A DNA stretch of 64,000 nucleotides. Origin: Nitzschia sp. pyKryTriq1. Taxonomy: Eukaryota > Bacillariophyta > Bacillariophyceae > Bacillariales > Bacillariaceae. This document shows positions 31,972-42,534 of this stretch, one piece after another (the stretch's first letter is position 1; the number at the start of each line of letters is the position of its first letter). A program made the translations under genes and the position numbers. The notes beneath the pieces were generated by a model that did no database searches, had not been told where the DNA came from, and worked only from the letters and a program-made list of their open reading frames with translations. The DNA is taken from assembly GCA_956465555.1 (NCBI GenBank), contig OY101119.1, positions 1,970,629 to 2,034,628 of the forward strand, read 5' to 3'.

Positions 31972-33611
31972 TATATTGTATCTGCTATATTCGTACAGTA
32001 GATTCTGTTGTAGATTCTTGTTGTTGTTCTTCTTGTTGTTATCAACGGTAACTACCAGCAACAACGTCAAAGTTGAAATCCTGCTCTCTATCCTCGCCTT
32101 TGCCGCACGAGATTGTCAATAAAGGCAGAGCGAGATGAATAGAAAAGACTAATGGTACAGGTACAGGTACAAGACATCATCAGTTCATCAGTGAAAGCAG
32201 TTCGGAGGAGAAAACGTCTCCAGATAGAGGCCGCCGGCAGAAGCTGCAACAAGCTGGATGATGATGATTTTTTTGCTGGCGGATGCTGGGCGGGAGACGA
32301 TGATGATGGGTCTTCTTTGCTTGCCCCGCGACGCGCCGTGCTTTGACATCGATGGCATCGACGTGTCAAACGGTATTTTAACGGTCGGACTGCAAGTTCA
32401 AGTTCAAAAAATGAACCTCTTGTCACGGGCGAAGGACAGACGTTCCTAGGGAACAAACTCATCTACTATGATCAATGCAATGTGCATATCAATGATCTAC
32501 AAGGACCGGGGAATGGTGGTAAGCCCCAGGGTGGGCGCCAAGCTGTCGACTTGGAAAAGTGAAGCGTCGGACGCCGATGCGCCCGACGCAGGAGTACACC
32601 TCTGGGAAGCCTCATACCAGCCCACCAAGGAAGAAGAATCCCCAGAGACTCCTTATCGATGGTTCCCCCGCTCAGGAACCATGAAAAACGGACGCTTGGT
32701 TGCCGTGGAAGTCGAAGAGCGACGGAAGCGTCAAAAGAGATGGGCGTCCAACCTATGCCCCGACTCGGACAACGAGTCCACCAAGCTCCTTTTCCGCAAT
32801 ATAGCAGTCAAGCCGCCTCCAGTAAATGAAGAAAGACACCCCCTGCACTTTGCAGACGAGGGATACTTCGTTCCAAGCAAGCAATTCACTCATTCAGAGA
32901 GCAAAAGCGACCCTCCTCCAAGCTCCGAAAGTCGCGCTGAAGATAGCGACACTTCAAGCGATCTTTTCAGTGAAACCACAAAGTCAGGACGCCAAAATGA
33001 CCGTGGGATGTGAAGGTCTGTCTTGGCGAACAGCTTGACTCCCTCATCTCCTAGGTCCGACTTTCCAAACGTCGACCTGATAATAAACTCCTTTTCCTTC
33101 GCCGTCGCTGGTTTTGGTACACTGACTGGACATCGAGGGCCTCTTCGGCCTTTGCCCTTGCCCACGACCCCTCTTTCTGGATCCTCTCCTGAAGAAAGTC
33201 TCCCCACTTGGGATTACTAGGTTGCGCCATTGAATGGGTTTGAAAGTTCTTTTAAAGCTAATTAAACTAGAAATCCGAAGTTGCGATATCGGTCGTCGAC
33301 TCGATGATCTTATGAGATCCATCGGTCGTCTCTCTTCGGTATCGGATCAAATCTTGTGTTCGTTCGACTTCTTGTCTGTCCTTCGTTCGTTGGGGGTCTC
33401 CATGTTCCGTCGCTAGGCGTTTGCCACAATCATCATGTTATGAGGCCATTCTTTCATCCTTCATCATCCCTCATACGGTATCCCAGGAATCACCAATACA
33501 GTGCAACATTTTATTTTTATGTGGTATATCCAATGCAAGAATGCAATATAGCTGTATGATACTACGTTTCCATACTACTACCACGAGTACCGGTACTGGT
33601 ATACCGGTATA
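31972..33611. other. Intergenic region with one orphan reading frame
   Basis: This 1.6-kb region contains a short triplicated GGTACA/GTACAG run at about 32156-32172, an imperfect inverted repeat on TTTGACA/TGTCAAA at 32343-32371, and the orphan reading frame at 32468-33013. A second GTAC-rich palindromic patch lies at 33585-33611 directly before the methyltransferase-like start codon. Confidence 0.4.
32468..33013 (+). CDS. Orphan reading frame, doubtful gene
   Basis: An open frame of 181 codons from ATG 32468. Its product is hydrophilic, with YRWFPRSGTMKNGRLVAVEV and a Lys/Arg patch (ERRKRQKRW), then a Ser/Pro/Asp-rich end. I recognise no domain. The nucleotide composition looks more GC-rich and less repetitive than the flanks, which favours real or formerly real coding sequence. 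It could be a young diatom gene, a missed exon of a longer gene, or a remnant of an element protein; nothing visible decides. There are no terminal repeats or other element parts nearby. Confidence 0.25.
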   Translation: MINAMCISMIYKDRGMVVSPRVGAKLSTWKSEASDADAPDAGVHLWEASYQPTKEEESPETPYRWFPRSGTMKNGRLVAVEVEERRKRQKRWASNLCPDSDNESTKLLFRNIAVKPPPVNEERHPLHFADEGYFVPSKQFTHSESKSDPPPSSESRAEDSDTSSDLFSETTKSGRQNDRGM

Positions 33612-35225
33612 ATGCCAGGAGAAAATTCTCCCTCCAACATCAACATCAGCACCAGCACCACCAGCACGGACGATGTCGCCGTGTCGGGGATTTTATTTTC
33701 TCGTTCCGTGCGTGCCACCTTTTGCAGTCTCAGTCTCGTTCCAGTCCAACGAGGAGTACTACCAGACAACAATGGCAACAACAGCAGCATTGCTGATGAT
33801 GTGCCTGCCGCCGTATGTATGAATACCACTGGTACTACTACGACATCATGTACTGCTACTACTCCTCTTTTGGTGAGGATTCAGTTCTTTGATCAAGTCA
33901 CCGAGATCCGATCCTTCTGTCGCCGCTCCTACAAACTAGGGGATTGGATGGAAATTCGAAATGGCACTTGGGATAACGTTGCTACGACGACGACGACGAC
34001 GACTGGTGGTGGTGATAGTGATTATGACGCTATTATGCATACCGAATGGAAGCAACCCCGCATGGTGATTGATATCTCCAACACAGAGGCAGCCAAAGAA
34101 TATCTTACCGTTGTCAAGAGTCAGTATTGGAACATGTCCCAGTGTCAGCAGTGGCAACAACGACGTTTCTTTCCTTGCAAAGCAAATGAGAATGATAAAA
34201 ATGATAAAAACCAATCCACGAAACGATCTACCACTATCAAGAAGAAAAAACAAAAGCCCGGCCTTGATGGTTCATCATCTTCTTCTCCAAAAGCCAACAA
34301 TCCCCATGGTGGGAGTTTGAGGAAACGGGCTCAAGCAGAACATATTGTCAAATTTCTCATTGCTTCGATCATGCACAAACTCTCTACTACCGGTACTTAT
34401 ACTTCTTGTTCGAATCATCATCATCATCTCTGTGAGAACGACAAGCAACAACAGTCTACCGACTTCTCTTGGCTCAAGGATCCATCAAAGTGGTCTACGT
34501 GGGACACCAAAGTTTGGGGGTCTACATCATTATACAAACACGCGATGGAGTACTTGAATTCAGGAAGTGGTGTTTTGGACGTGGCAGGAGGATCGGGTCA
34601 TATTTCGATGGTTCTCGGAATGATGGGTGTCCACAGTACCGTGGTGGACGCACGCAAAAGTGTCGGTAAACTGCCCAGGAGCGATCGCAAAATTTGGAAT
34701 CGAGCCATCACCAATAATAAGCGAGCATCATCTGTACAAGTACGTGTAGTATCTGGAGACGATGAGACTGCCCCGTCATCATCTGGTTTGGAGTCCTACT
34801 GTCTGCCAGTTGTCCCATTTCAGGCCTTTCGGGGGTGGTTTGGTGTGGTACCGACTGGTGTCGACTCAACATTCCGGCATCCAGACCATGATACTCTACC
34901 AGTTTGTGATGAGACTTCCGATCTCTTGGTACGAGCCAGTGCTATTGTAGCCCTCCATCCTGATGAAGCGACTGGCGATATTGTTCGATTGGCAGTGCAT
35001 CGACAGAAGCCACTCGTAGTGGTGCCGTGCTGCGTGTTTGCTCGACTTTTTCCAGATCGAAAGTTGACGACGATCCACCACCAGCCACCAGAAATGGAAT
35101 CATCCAAAGTCGTCAGTACCTATGATGATCTGTTGCAATTTTTGAAGGGTCAAGATCCCCGTATTTCGCAAACAGAACTCCCGTTTGATGGCAAAAATAC
35201 TGTGCTGTGGTCGACGTTCGACTAA
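33612..35225 (+). CDS. Class I methyltransferase-like protein (LHPDEAT/PCCVF family)
   Basis: A single exon of 537 residues from ATG 33612. The C-terminal half carries an AdoMet-binding-like motif I, GSGVLDVAGGSGHISMVL (near residue 318). After it come VVDARKS, ALHPDEATGDIVRLAVHRQK and VVVPCCVFARLFPDRKL. This combination is seen in an uncharacterised eukaryotic methyltransferase-like family, and the PCC block resembles RNA methyltransferases of the TRM13/METTL25 kind. The N-terminal half is poorly conserved and interrupted by Thr, Ser, Lys and His runs (for example the ACG-repeat-coded Thr tract near 33990). It contains EYLTVVKSQYW and WDTKVWGSTSLYKHAMEYLN. Substrate unknown. No targeting peptide is visible. 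It ends only 19 bp from the convergent helical-repeat gene, so the 3' untranslated regions must overlap. Confidence 0.78.
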   Translation: MPGENSPSNINISTSTTSTDDVAVSGILFSRSVRATFCSLSLVPVQRGVLPDNNGNNSSIADDVPAAVCMNTTGTTTTSCTATTPLLVRIQFFDQVTEIRSFCRRSYKLGDWMEIRNGTWDNVATTTTTTTGGGDSDYDAIMHTEWKQPRMVIDISNTEAAKEYLTVVKSQYWNMSQCQQWQQRRFFPCKANENDKNDKNQSTKRSTTIKKKKQKPGLDGSSSSSPKANNPHGGSLRKRAQAEHIVKFLIASIMHKLSTTGTYTSCSNHHHHLCENDKQQQSTDFSWLKDPSKWSTWDTKVWGSTSLYKHAMEYLNSGSGVLDVAGGSGHISMVLGMMGVHSTVVDARKSVGKLPRSDRKIWNRAITNNKRASSVQVRVVSGDDETAPSSSGLESYCLPVVPFQAFRGWFGVVPTGVDSTFRHPDHDTLPVCDETSDLLVRASAIVALHPDEATGDIVRLAVHRQKPLVVVPCCVFARLFPDRKLTTIHHQPPEMESSKVVSTYDDLLQFLKGQDPRISQTELPFDGKNTVLWSTFD

Positions 35226-35244
35226 GCCAAGTAAGTAACCTCAA

Positions 35245-38200
35245 CTATGGCAGAAAGCGACGCAGGAGACGGTTGGACATATCTTTTCTTCGATCCTTGT
35301 CGTATCGGCTACGAAGTGTCCCTGTGCTGAACTCGATCCGACGGTAATTGGCGATTAATTCTTGGCACCTCCCCAATTCAAAGTAGATCCCCTCGCTATT
35401 TTGCTGTCCAATTGAATCGATTGAAAGTTGCAAGGTTTGTTGCATTTCCTGAAGTGCCGCTGATGCTTCTACGGTGGAGTTGATGGAATCTCGGATCATC
35501 TCTGCGAGCTCTTTCGGTAGCAGCTTTGTCTCCTCCGAATCGTCATCCGCGGATCGAAACAACGACATTATGCCATTCTTGAGTGCTGTCATACCCGTCG
35601 ATCCTGTCTCTTGGAAGAGTTCCTTTTGCACGGACTCGCTTTTCTCCCTTGCATCTTTGAGGATTCCTTCTACCATAATTAGAGGTGGTGCGTCGCCGGA
35701 CGTCGGCAGTCTTGCATTGACCGCCACCTCGATATCATTGATCAGATCATCTGCCTGAAAAGGCAATAGAGAGTACACGCTGAGAAGCCGCTGCAATTCC
35801 TGTGCCGAAAGATTATTGACGCCACCCCGCGATTGCTGTGCGATGGAAGCAAGCAACTGGTCGCAAAGATATATGAGTTCGTCTTCGACCGACACTGTTT
35901 CGGTTTCCACGGAAGGAGCGATCTGTCCATTTTCCGCTGAGTCATCATTTTCTTCCTCCGCGCCTTCCTGTCTTGTTTGCGTCTGCTGGGCGTCGTCATT
36001 GGAAACATCACCCGACTTGAGAGCTTCCTTGAGGATAGCAAGCGTTTCGGCCAGAGAGCAGAGCTCCTCCGCGGACTGCGGAACAGACGCCTTTTCGTGA
36101 ACCTCTTTCAGAATTTCAAGAAGAAACTTGGAATCGCTTTGAAAGTATTTCATCCAAACCATACCTCGTAGCTTAATTGGTCAAGTAGTAGGGTTAGATG
36201 ACTCAAAGGGTACTTGTAAGGACCTGTCAGCGGTAAGAAACTTACTATTTTCGACGCCGAGGACAAGTCTAGCGACTTGACTTGTTTCGCTGTCAATAGC
36301 GGGGAGTCTGTCACAAGACGCAGTCTTTTGTAAGCTGAATGCCTCGAGTCATCCGGCAATGCATGTTTCACTCCAAGATCACCCAATGCCCATACCAAAG
36401 TAGCAATTTCTGCCGGCGAGGCAGCGCCGATACTGATCATCGTTCCTTGTTTCTTGCCATCAGACTCATCTAAAACTTCGTTCAGTACTTGTACCACCTT
36501 GTGAGCGAACAAGCCTGTTATAAGTTCTCTACCGTGGCCTTCTTTGTCACTTCGTACTGCAGCCTCACACAAACGGACAATGTCATGCACAGAGCACTCT
36601 TTCATTAGTCGAGCATTCTTGGACGTCAGCAATCTGATGGCGACACTTGTGAGTTTCCAGCCACCTTTGATCTCGGGATGCTTCACCAGAAGACGCTGGA
36701 AAGCACATGCAGCTTTACACAAAGTTGATGGGTCCACGGAGAGATCGCGTAAGAGTGGCCGGCGGGATTTCTTTACTATTGGCGCCAATGCATTGTCGTC
36801 ATCATCGTCGTGGTCCCCCACTGTTTGCTCTAGAAGCGGCTGGTTCAACCGCGACTTCCCGAAAAAGGAAGAGAAAAAGGATCCCTCATGGCCTAATGCA
36901 GACGCAACACTCTCCCCGCTGGAGAAACTTTTGCAGTCACCGCGTTCCCACCGATAGAGAGACTGTTCTACAGTCGAAAGGATGCGACCAAGAGAAACTG
37001 AGATAGACGGATCAAAGGCGACTTCGTCATTTCCACATATTTCAAGAAAAGACCAGCAAATTCGCAACTGAATTCAATAGGTTGAGACAGAGAGAGAGAG
37101 ACTTCAAAATACGAATTGTGATGATTGAAGAACGTACCAAATCTTCCGTAGCGAAAAGAGACAGATTCAAGGACGCCGTTTTCAGTGCCATTCTTGCAAG
37201 CTCGTGGATATCTCCATCTTGTCTTACACGATCCGGCACTTGGGCATAGGTCGACATCACACACCCAACAGCCCAGAGCAAACGGCCCAGCTCAGGTGGT
37301 TGGAATTGATCGAGCACCACTGCATCTGAATCGCCCACGGATCCTATTTTATTGCGAACTCTCTCCAATGAGCTATGAGAAATCCAACTTATGACCGACA
37401 ATGAAAGCGAGCTTGGTGTGTGGGCTTCCTTTCTCGACGCAACCGCCTCAAACCTGGACACGGCCCAAGCTAGGTTGGCCAAGTCAGCGCCTGATAGGGA
37501 CTCTGTTCCGGATTGTCCGAGCATTGCGATAAGCTTAATCACAATAGGAACAACCTGCATTCTTAATGGATCGTGAAGCTCAGTCACGGACCATGCCATG
37601 CCAGCTAGGTCATGGGGAGAGAAAGTTCTCTCTTGTTTGGAATGTTCCGATTTGGCCTGTGATGATACACCAGAGTCCGAGTTGCTGTCGGACCGGTTTT
37701 CGCCATGAACTGTGCTCTCTGCATGCGGTGGAGTTACCAAGATTTCTGTTTCTATAGACATGGGGTTGTGGCCCTCTGTTGAAGCCAGCAGTGCTGCAGC
37801 ATCAACGACTTGAACTTGCTGGACTCCCCCATGTGCGACATGGCCAGATTTCAAAGTCATGCTCTCTACGGGTAGCTTGCTAATGGATTCCGGAGACATC
37901 TGATTTGTTTCTTGAGCCTCGGATGCCAGGAGAGCGGCAGCATCGACAACCTCCACCATCATACTTTGCTCCTCTTCTACCTCGACCTGCTGTGTTGGCG
38001 AAGCCAGCTCGCTTTCTTCTTCGTTTTCTCTCTCGGCCAGTTTTAGATCTTCTTCCAACGCTTCGATTAGCCTGTCAAATGCGATTTCACCCAACGCAGC
38101 TGCAGTTTCGGATAAGGTGACCTCGTCGGTTGAGGCGGTTGTGTTTTCTCTTCCATGCAAAGCCAAGGCCCACATGACATCATTCATCTGTGTTCTGGAC

Positions 38201-39633
38201 AACCAATCTAGCAAGGCGTCTTTCGTCGAAATTACAGTATCAGCCACGGTGGTTTTGTTTTGTGACTTTTCCTCGTCGTCGTTGTCCGTAGCATCAGATC
38301 GCGCTAGACGATCGACGACGTCATTGTTCCCAACATTTTTTCTGTCACTTTCTTCTTCATTTTCCTGGGCCCTTCTCCTCATTTCCACCGGATCTTGACA
38401 AAGTATGGAACAGCACGTTTCAAAAAGCGGTACACTTCGGAGGCCCGTGCATGCCCTGACACATGCAAAAGTCCACATTGCCGAAGCGGCATCTTCTGCT
38501 AGCTCCTCTGCCAGTTCATTCATACGCTCTTCAGTCGTCAAGTGAGCCAATTCAGGTTCCGACAGCAAGTCGTCTTGCCGAAGTCGTTTTAGCCGAACCA
38601 ACAAAAGTTCCCGCGTTCGAAGCGAAAGCGCCTGAAGCAGATCTAACACCTTCTCACCCCCTAACGAGTCTAGGTGATGTGCCCCCAGCATGGCAATCCC
38701 GTATGCTGCTCGACAAGCATCTCTTACGTTCAGACCATCGGATTCTTGTAGATCTTCTTCGTCCAGAATTTCTTCAATATCTTCCGCCTTTTCACTATCC
38801 ACGCCCATCTTCCGTCGTAAGGCCTCACGATTTCTCTTCTTGACACTTACTCCTGACAGGACGCATTCGACTAATTGTTCAAAGCGCCGGTCTGTGGTGA
38901 TATCCAGTACGGCCGACGACGGCTTTTTCTGGTCGTCCATTTTGTTTGCCTGGAGAATTCGTTCTTTGTCGTACATTTCACAGAGATGAGCAACTGAGCT
39001 GATGATACAAGCTGCTACCCCAGAGTCAATGTCGGAAAGAGCTGAGTGAATCCTCAAATTGACATCGGGACTGTGTTTGATCGCAGGCACCTTCGGTGCC
39101 AAAAAATGAAGCAACTTTTTAGGATGCGGTAGCTTCTTTATTTTTTTTGGATTGTTGCTGTTGGAAGAAGAAGAAGAATCATCACCACCACCGTCATCAC
39201 TAGCTTCCGAGCTCGAACCGGAAACGTCTCGTAGCTCTGTCAAGTATTCGGAACAACGTCTTGATATCAACTGTCGAAGTTCCAGAGATTCATCGTGGTC
39301 CCCACCGCTGGTCGAGCGACGCCGAAGATCCAACACCAAGTCCGAACAGTGTCGAGTCCTCACGTCACCCAGGAGCGACAGTGACGAAGAATCTACCGGG
39401 ATTGGAGTTTCATGATCCGATTCTTCTCGAAGTTGATGATCACCGTCATCGAGCGATCCACCGCCTCTGGCAGATAGAGGAACATCTTTATTATTATGGA
39501 CCAAAGGGAATCTCCATTGTCGGCGGGGAGAACTCCGCGATGATGATGATTCTTTTCGAAACCAGGGAGTCGCCGAATTTGCATCCAGGATGTACCATGA
39601 GAATACAGCAAAATATGGAAGCACACGCCTCAT
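35245..39633 (-). CDS. Large helical-repeat protein, OPR/RAP-like, probably organellar
   Basis: Three exons, 39633-37138, 37067-36246 and 36171-35245, with 70-bp and 74-bp introns, all phase 0, give 1414 residues. The N-terminus MRRVLPYFAVFSWYILDANS is hydrophobic like a signal sequence, suggesting entry to the plastid or secretory route. Recurrent short helices with an A-W core appear: AASAMWTFACVRAC, DLAGMAWSVTEL, DLANLAWAVSRF, LGRLLWAVGCV and IATLVWALGDLG. This pattern is typical of octotricopeptide (OPR) and RAP-type proteins that bind organelle RNA, for stability, splicing or translation. No RAP domain is seen at the C-terminus. The motif VVDAAALLAS occurs twice within about 60 residues. 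Acidic disordered stretches separate the helical parts. The target RNA cannot be inferred. Exon joins rest on splice consensus and frame only. Confidence 0.78.
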
Positions 39634-40958
39634 TGCGAGAAGTCCTTTCGCTTTTGGTTAGCAAGGGGATAAATAGATCTCTCTAACAGTCTAGGTAATG
39701 GTCACGAAAACCGAAAGGCGCAGGTTAGCTCATGGTCGACAACAATTAGGATAAAAATTTGTCGAGTGCATGTCGAGAAGAACCAGAATTCAGCATCACA
39801 GATCAGAGCATCATCTTTTGACTTCCATTTTTATCGTTGCGGTCTCAAAGAATGACAAATGACAGACAGTTGGGAGCTCTTGATTGGTCAGAATATGTCA
39901 CAATGACCGATCGTCGACACGTGGAAGGAAAATTCAGACGGTTTTACCCCCGGGGGAGTTCCTGCAGTATGGTCTGGTTTTTTAAAAGAGGGAGTAGTCG
40001 CCCCTTTTTTCGGCCCACGTCTGCCCTTCGTTCGCTAGTTGGATTTTCGCCCATTTCGCCGCCCTCTCCCTCTCCTCTCGCAACCTTGTCGCAGGGCTTT
40101 CGCAAAGTGTTTGACACTCGGCATGTGCTGATGTATGTTTTGTACTCGTACTGTAAGTATGAAGATAGGATGAGACTATTTCTACTTGTTTCAAAAAAGT
40201 AGAAACAGTCTCTTTTCGTCTGCATGCGTCAGGTGCGCTACCGTCATTATTAGGAGCTAGAAGGAGTGGTGACAAGAGTGGGAAGCATGCCATTCGCGCG
40301 CATGCTCGCCAGCTGAAACTCTATCATGCAATCCAATGCAGCCGGCCGACTAAACGTATCTTTTGATCTAAAGCAGACCTGAAGACATGCAACATATCAA
40401 TAAAAACCTTAAGAGCTGAAGATTTGATATCCGGTAGTCCCCAAAAAGTGATTTTTTAGTCCTTATTTGCCTGTAGAGACTGTTTTAACTTCGTCAGTCT
40501 TATCTGATGATGGTTATAATGAATTTTTATCAAAAAATATGCCTTCGGATGCAGCCTTTTAAATACTGAAGACGCGAAGAAGAAGAAGAAAGAAGAGAAC
40601 ATCTTGGGTGTCCGAGCGAGCTAAGCTTCTGTATGTAGCTGCACGCTTACAAAAAAATCAAAAGCTCTGAGCAATTTCAACAAACGTTGCATGCAAGTAC
40701 CAGTACGAGGAGTACAAGTAGTACGCATGCAATTCTTGCCCCACCGATTTTTTTAAATGCTAACCGCCTTCTCACTTTGATCACTTTCCACTGCTAGCCT
40801 ACTAGTAGAGGCTGAAAAGCAACCCAGCACCTCCAACACATCCTCGATCTTTTAAGAACCATCACGTCTGTTTCATTTCTTTGTCTCGTCACACCAATTT
40901 GTCGCAATTGCAGCAGCCAACAAATTTGTTCCCAACAAAATCACCACCGGGAAAACGA
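39634..40958. other. Divergent intergenic region with a hairpin
   Basis: There is 1.3 kb between the helical-repeat gene (minus) and the RING gene (plus). No gene is supported. It contains the hairpin at 40172-40212, an (AAG)n run near 40577 and a small GTAC-rich patch at 40696-40723. Confidence 0.45.
40172..40212. repeat. 41-bp inverted repeat (hairpin with T-rich 3' flank)
   Basis: GAGACTATTTCTACTT is followed after a 9-base loop by AAGTAGAAACAGTCTC, its complement with one mismatch. The right arm is followed by TCTTTTCG. It lies in the divergent promoter region, about 750 bp upstream of the RING-H2 gene start. It could be a transcribed hairpin RNA, a regulatory palindrome or the relic of a small inverted-repeat element. 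Confidence 0.65.
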
Positions 40959-42534
40959 ATGACACTACGATCATACGATAACACCAATCATCGAGCGCTC
41001 ACAGGAGCGGTATCGAGGACGTATCGAGGAAAATCCATTCCTAGTGATGATGCGTCTGGAGAAACGGACAATCCTAACCGATCCATGGGAGCATTTTTGG
41101 GAACCTTTGTCGTCTTGATTGTCTTTTTTTCAATTCTTGCTCGGGTCAGCCAACGACGCTTAAAGGCAAGGCTGGAAGCTGAAAAGCGCCAAGCCGAAGA
41201 AGAGGAGATGAGACAACGCGAAGTCATAACTCAACTGTTCCAATCGAATCAATCTGTAATGGTGAGTAAAACATGCTTGTGCTGTAGTACGATGAGTACT
41301 AGTTTCTGCTCTTGCCGACAAGGCTGAAGATCACGAGCGTTGCCACCAGGAGGAGTCCACCGTGAGGACCACTGCGTGAAGTGTTCCGCATCTTTGACAG
41401 CAACTCTGTCGACATTATATTCTTACTTTTTCGCATGTTTTTACTACTATCTTTGGCCACCGAAATGCCAACTTGAAACTACAGACTGTATCACGCGAAA
41501 GCCTACTAACAGCGTCGTCAACCCGCCACCAGATAGTGGGACTGGCAAGTGACGAGAAACAAGAATGCGCCCAGCCGCACCAAAACAAGTTTCATCATTC
41601 AGACAGAAGAGGGAGTGGTAGCAGCCATCCTCATAGTGACAGCTCCGACACAGGAAGCGCTTCATGTGCTACAGAGGAGGAGGAGGTGGAGGACGATACG
41701 TTGTGCAATTTTCAGGTCACCACGAGGACGGAGGGAGTTGGTGCTATTTCAGTTCTTGATCATGGAGTTTCAGGGGATCAGAAGAATGATCACCATTCGT
41801 CAGCACCAACTGCAACTCGAAAAGAAAAGACCACACAACCCAACGAAGCTGATGCGGCGGCGTTGAATGCGACTGCATCAATCTTGTTCTCTACTTCCAG
41901 GACCACGGAAGTGTCGTTGGGTGACAGCAGCACCAGTCCATCGGCGGCCACCCCAGCTGTCAATCATGAGGCTAGATTTTCCTCACGTTTCCGAGCACTT
42001 CTATTCGGGCCAAGGAATGCGAGAAACGAACCTTCAAGTGACGATTTGGAGTCGGCGTCTAGGAAGGATGAAATCGAGGAGCACATGTATGCAGGTGATA
42101 TCGAAAGCGGAAATAGGTCCGCCGTGACCGTGGGGGCTTGTGGCCACCAGGATGAAGGAGCACCAGGGGACGAGGAGGATGATGGGGCCCACCCGTACTA
42201 CGAAACGTTGTTGTTGTTACCAAGAACGAGGACCCACGAGCGGTCTCGTGTATCCAACTGTTGCGCCATCTGCTTGGAGATATATGAAAACGGTCAAGTT
42301 GTTGCCTGGTCGCCCAACGAAGATTGTTCTCATGCCTACCACCAAGATTGCATCGTTGACTACATTCTTGCGAGGAAATCTTGTTCTGAAGATGGGGAAG
42401 TACCCTGTCCAACCTGCAGAAAATGTTTCATCGTAGTCCCACCGCGGACACGAATCATCGGACCGATCAACAAAAAGAACAACACGGAGGACGACGACAA
42501 CGACCCACAAGTACTAGTAGAGAGGAATGACTAG
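40959..42534 (+). CDS. RING-H2 membrane protein, putative E3 ubiquitin ligase
   Basis: Three exons, 40959-41261, 41323-41361 and 41485-42534, give 463 residues. RING-H2 proteins recruit E2 enzymes and ubiquitinate targets. The first exon carries one membrane segment, MGAFLGTFVVLIVFFSILA (about residues 45-63), followed by a charged helix. The 39-nt middle micro-exon (AEDHERCHQEEST) is needed to keep phase 0. A long Ser/Glu/Thr-rich linker follows. The RING is near the C-terminus: CCAICLEIYENGQVVAWS, then CSHAYHQDC and CPTCRKC, giving Cys3-His2-Cys3 zinc ligands. Diatoms have many such single-membrane RING proteins with the same WSPN...C.HAYH wording. ATG 40959 is the first in frame. Substrate and membrane are unknown. 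Confidence 0.85.
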
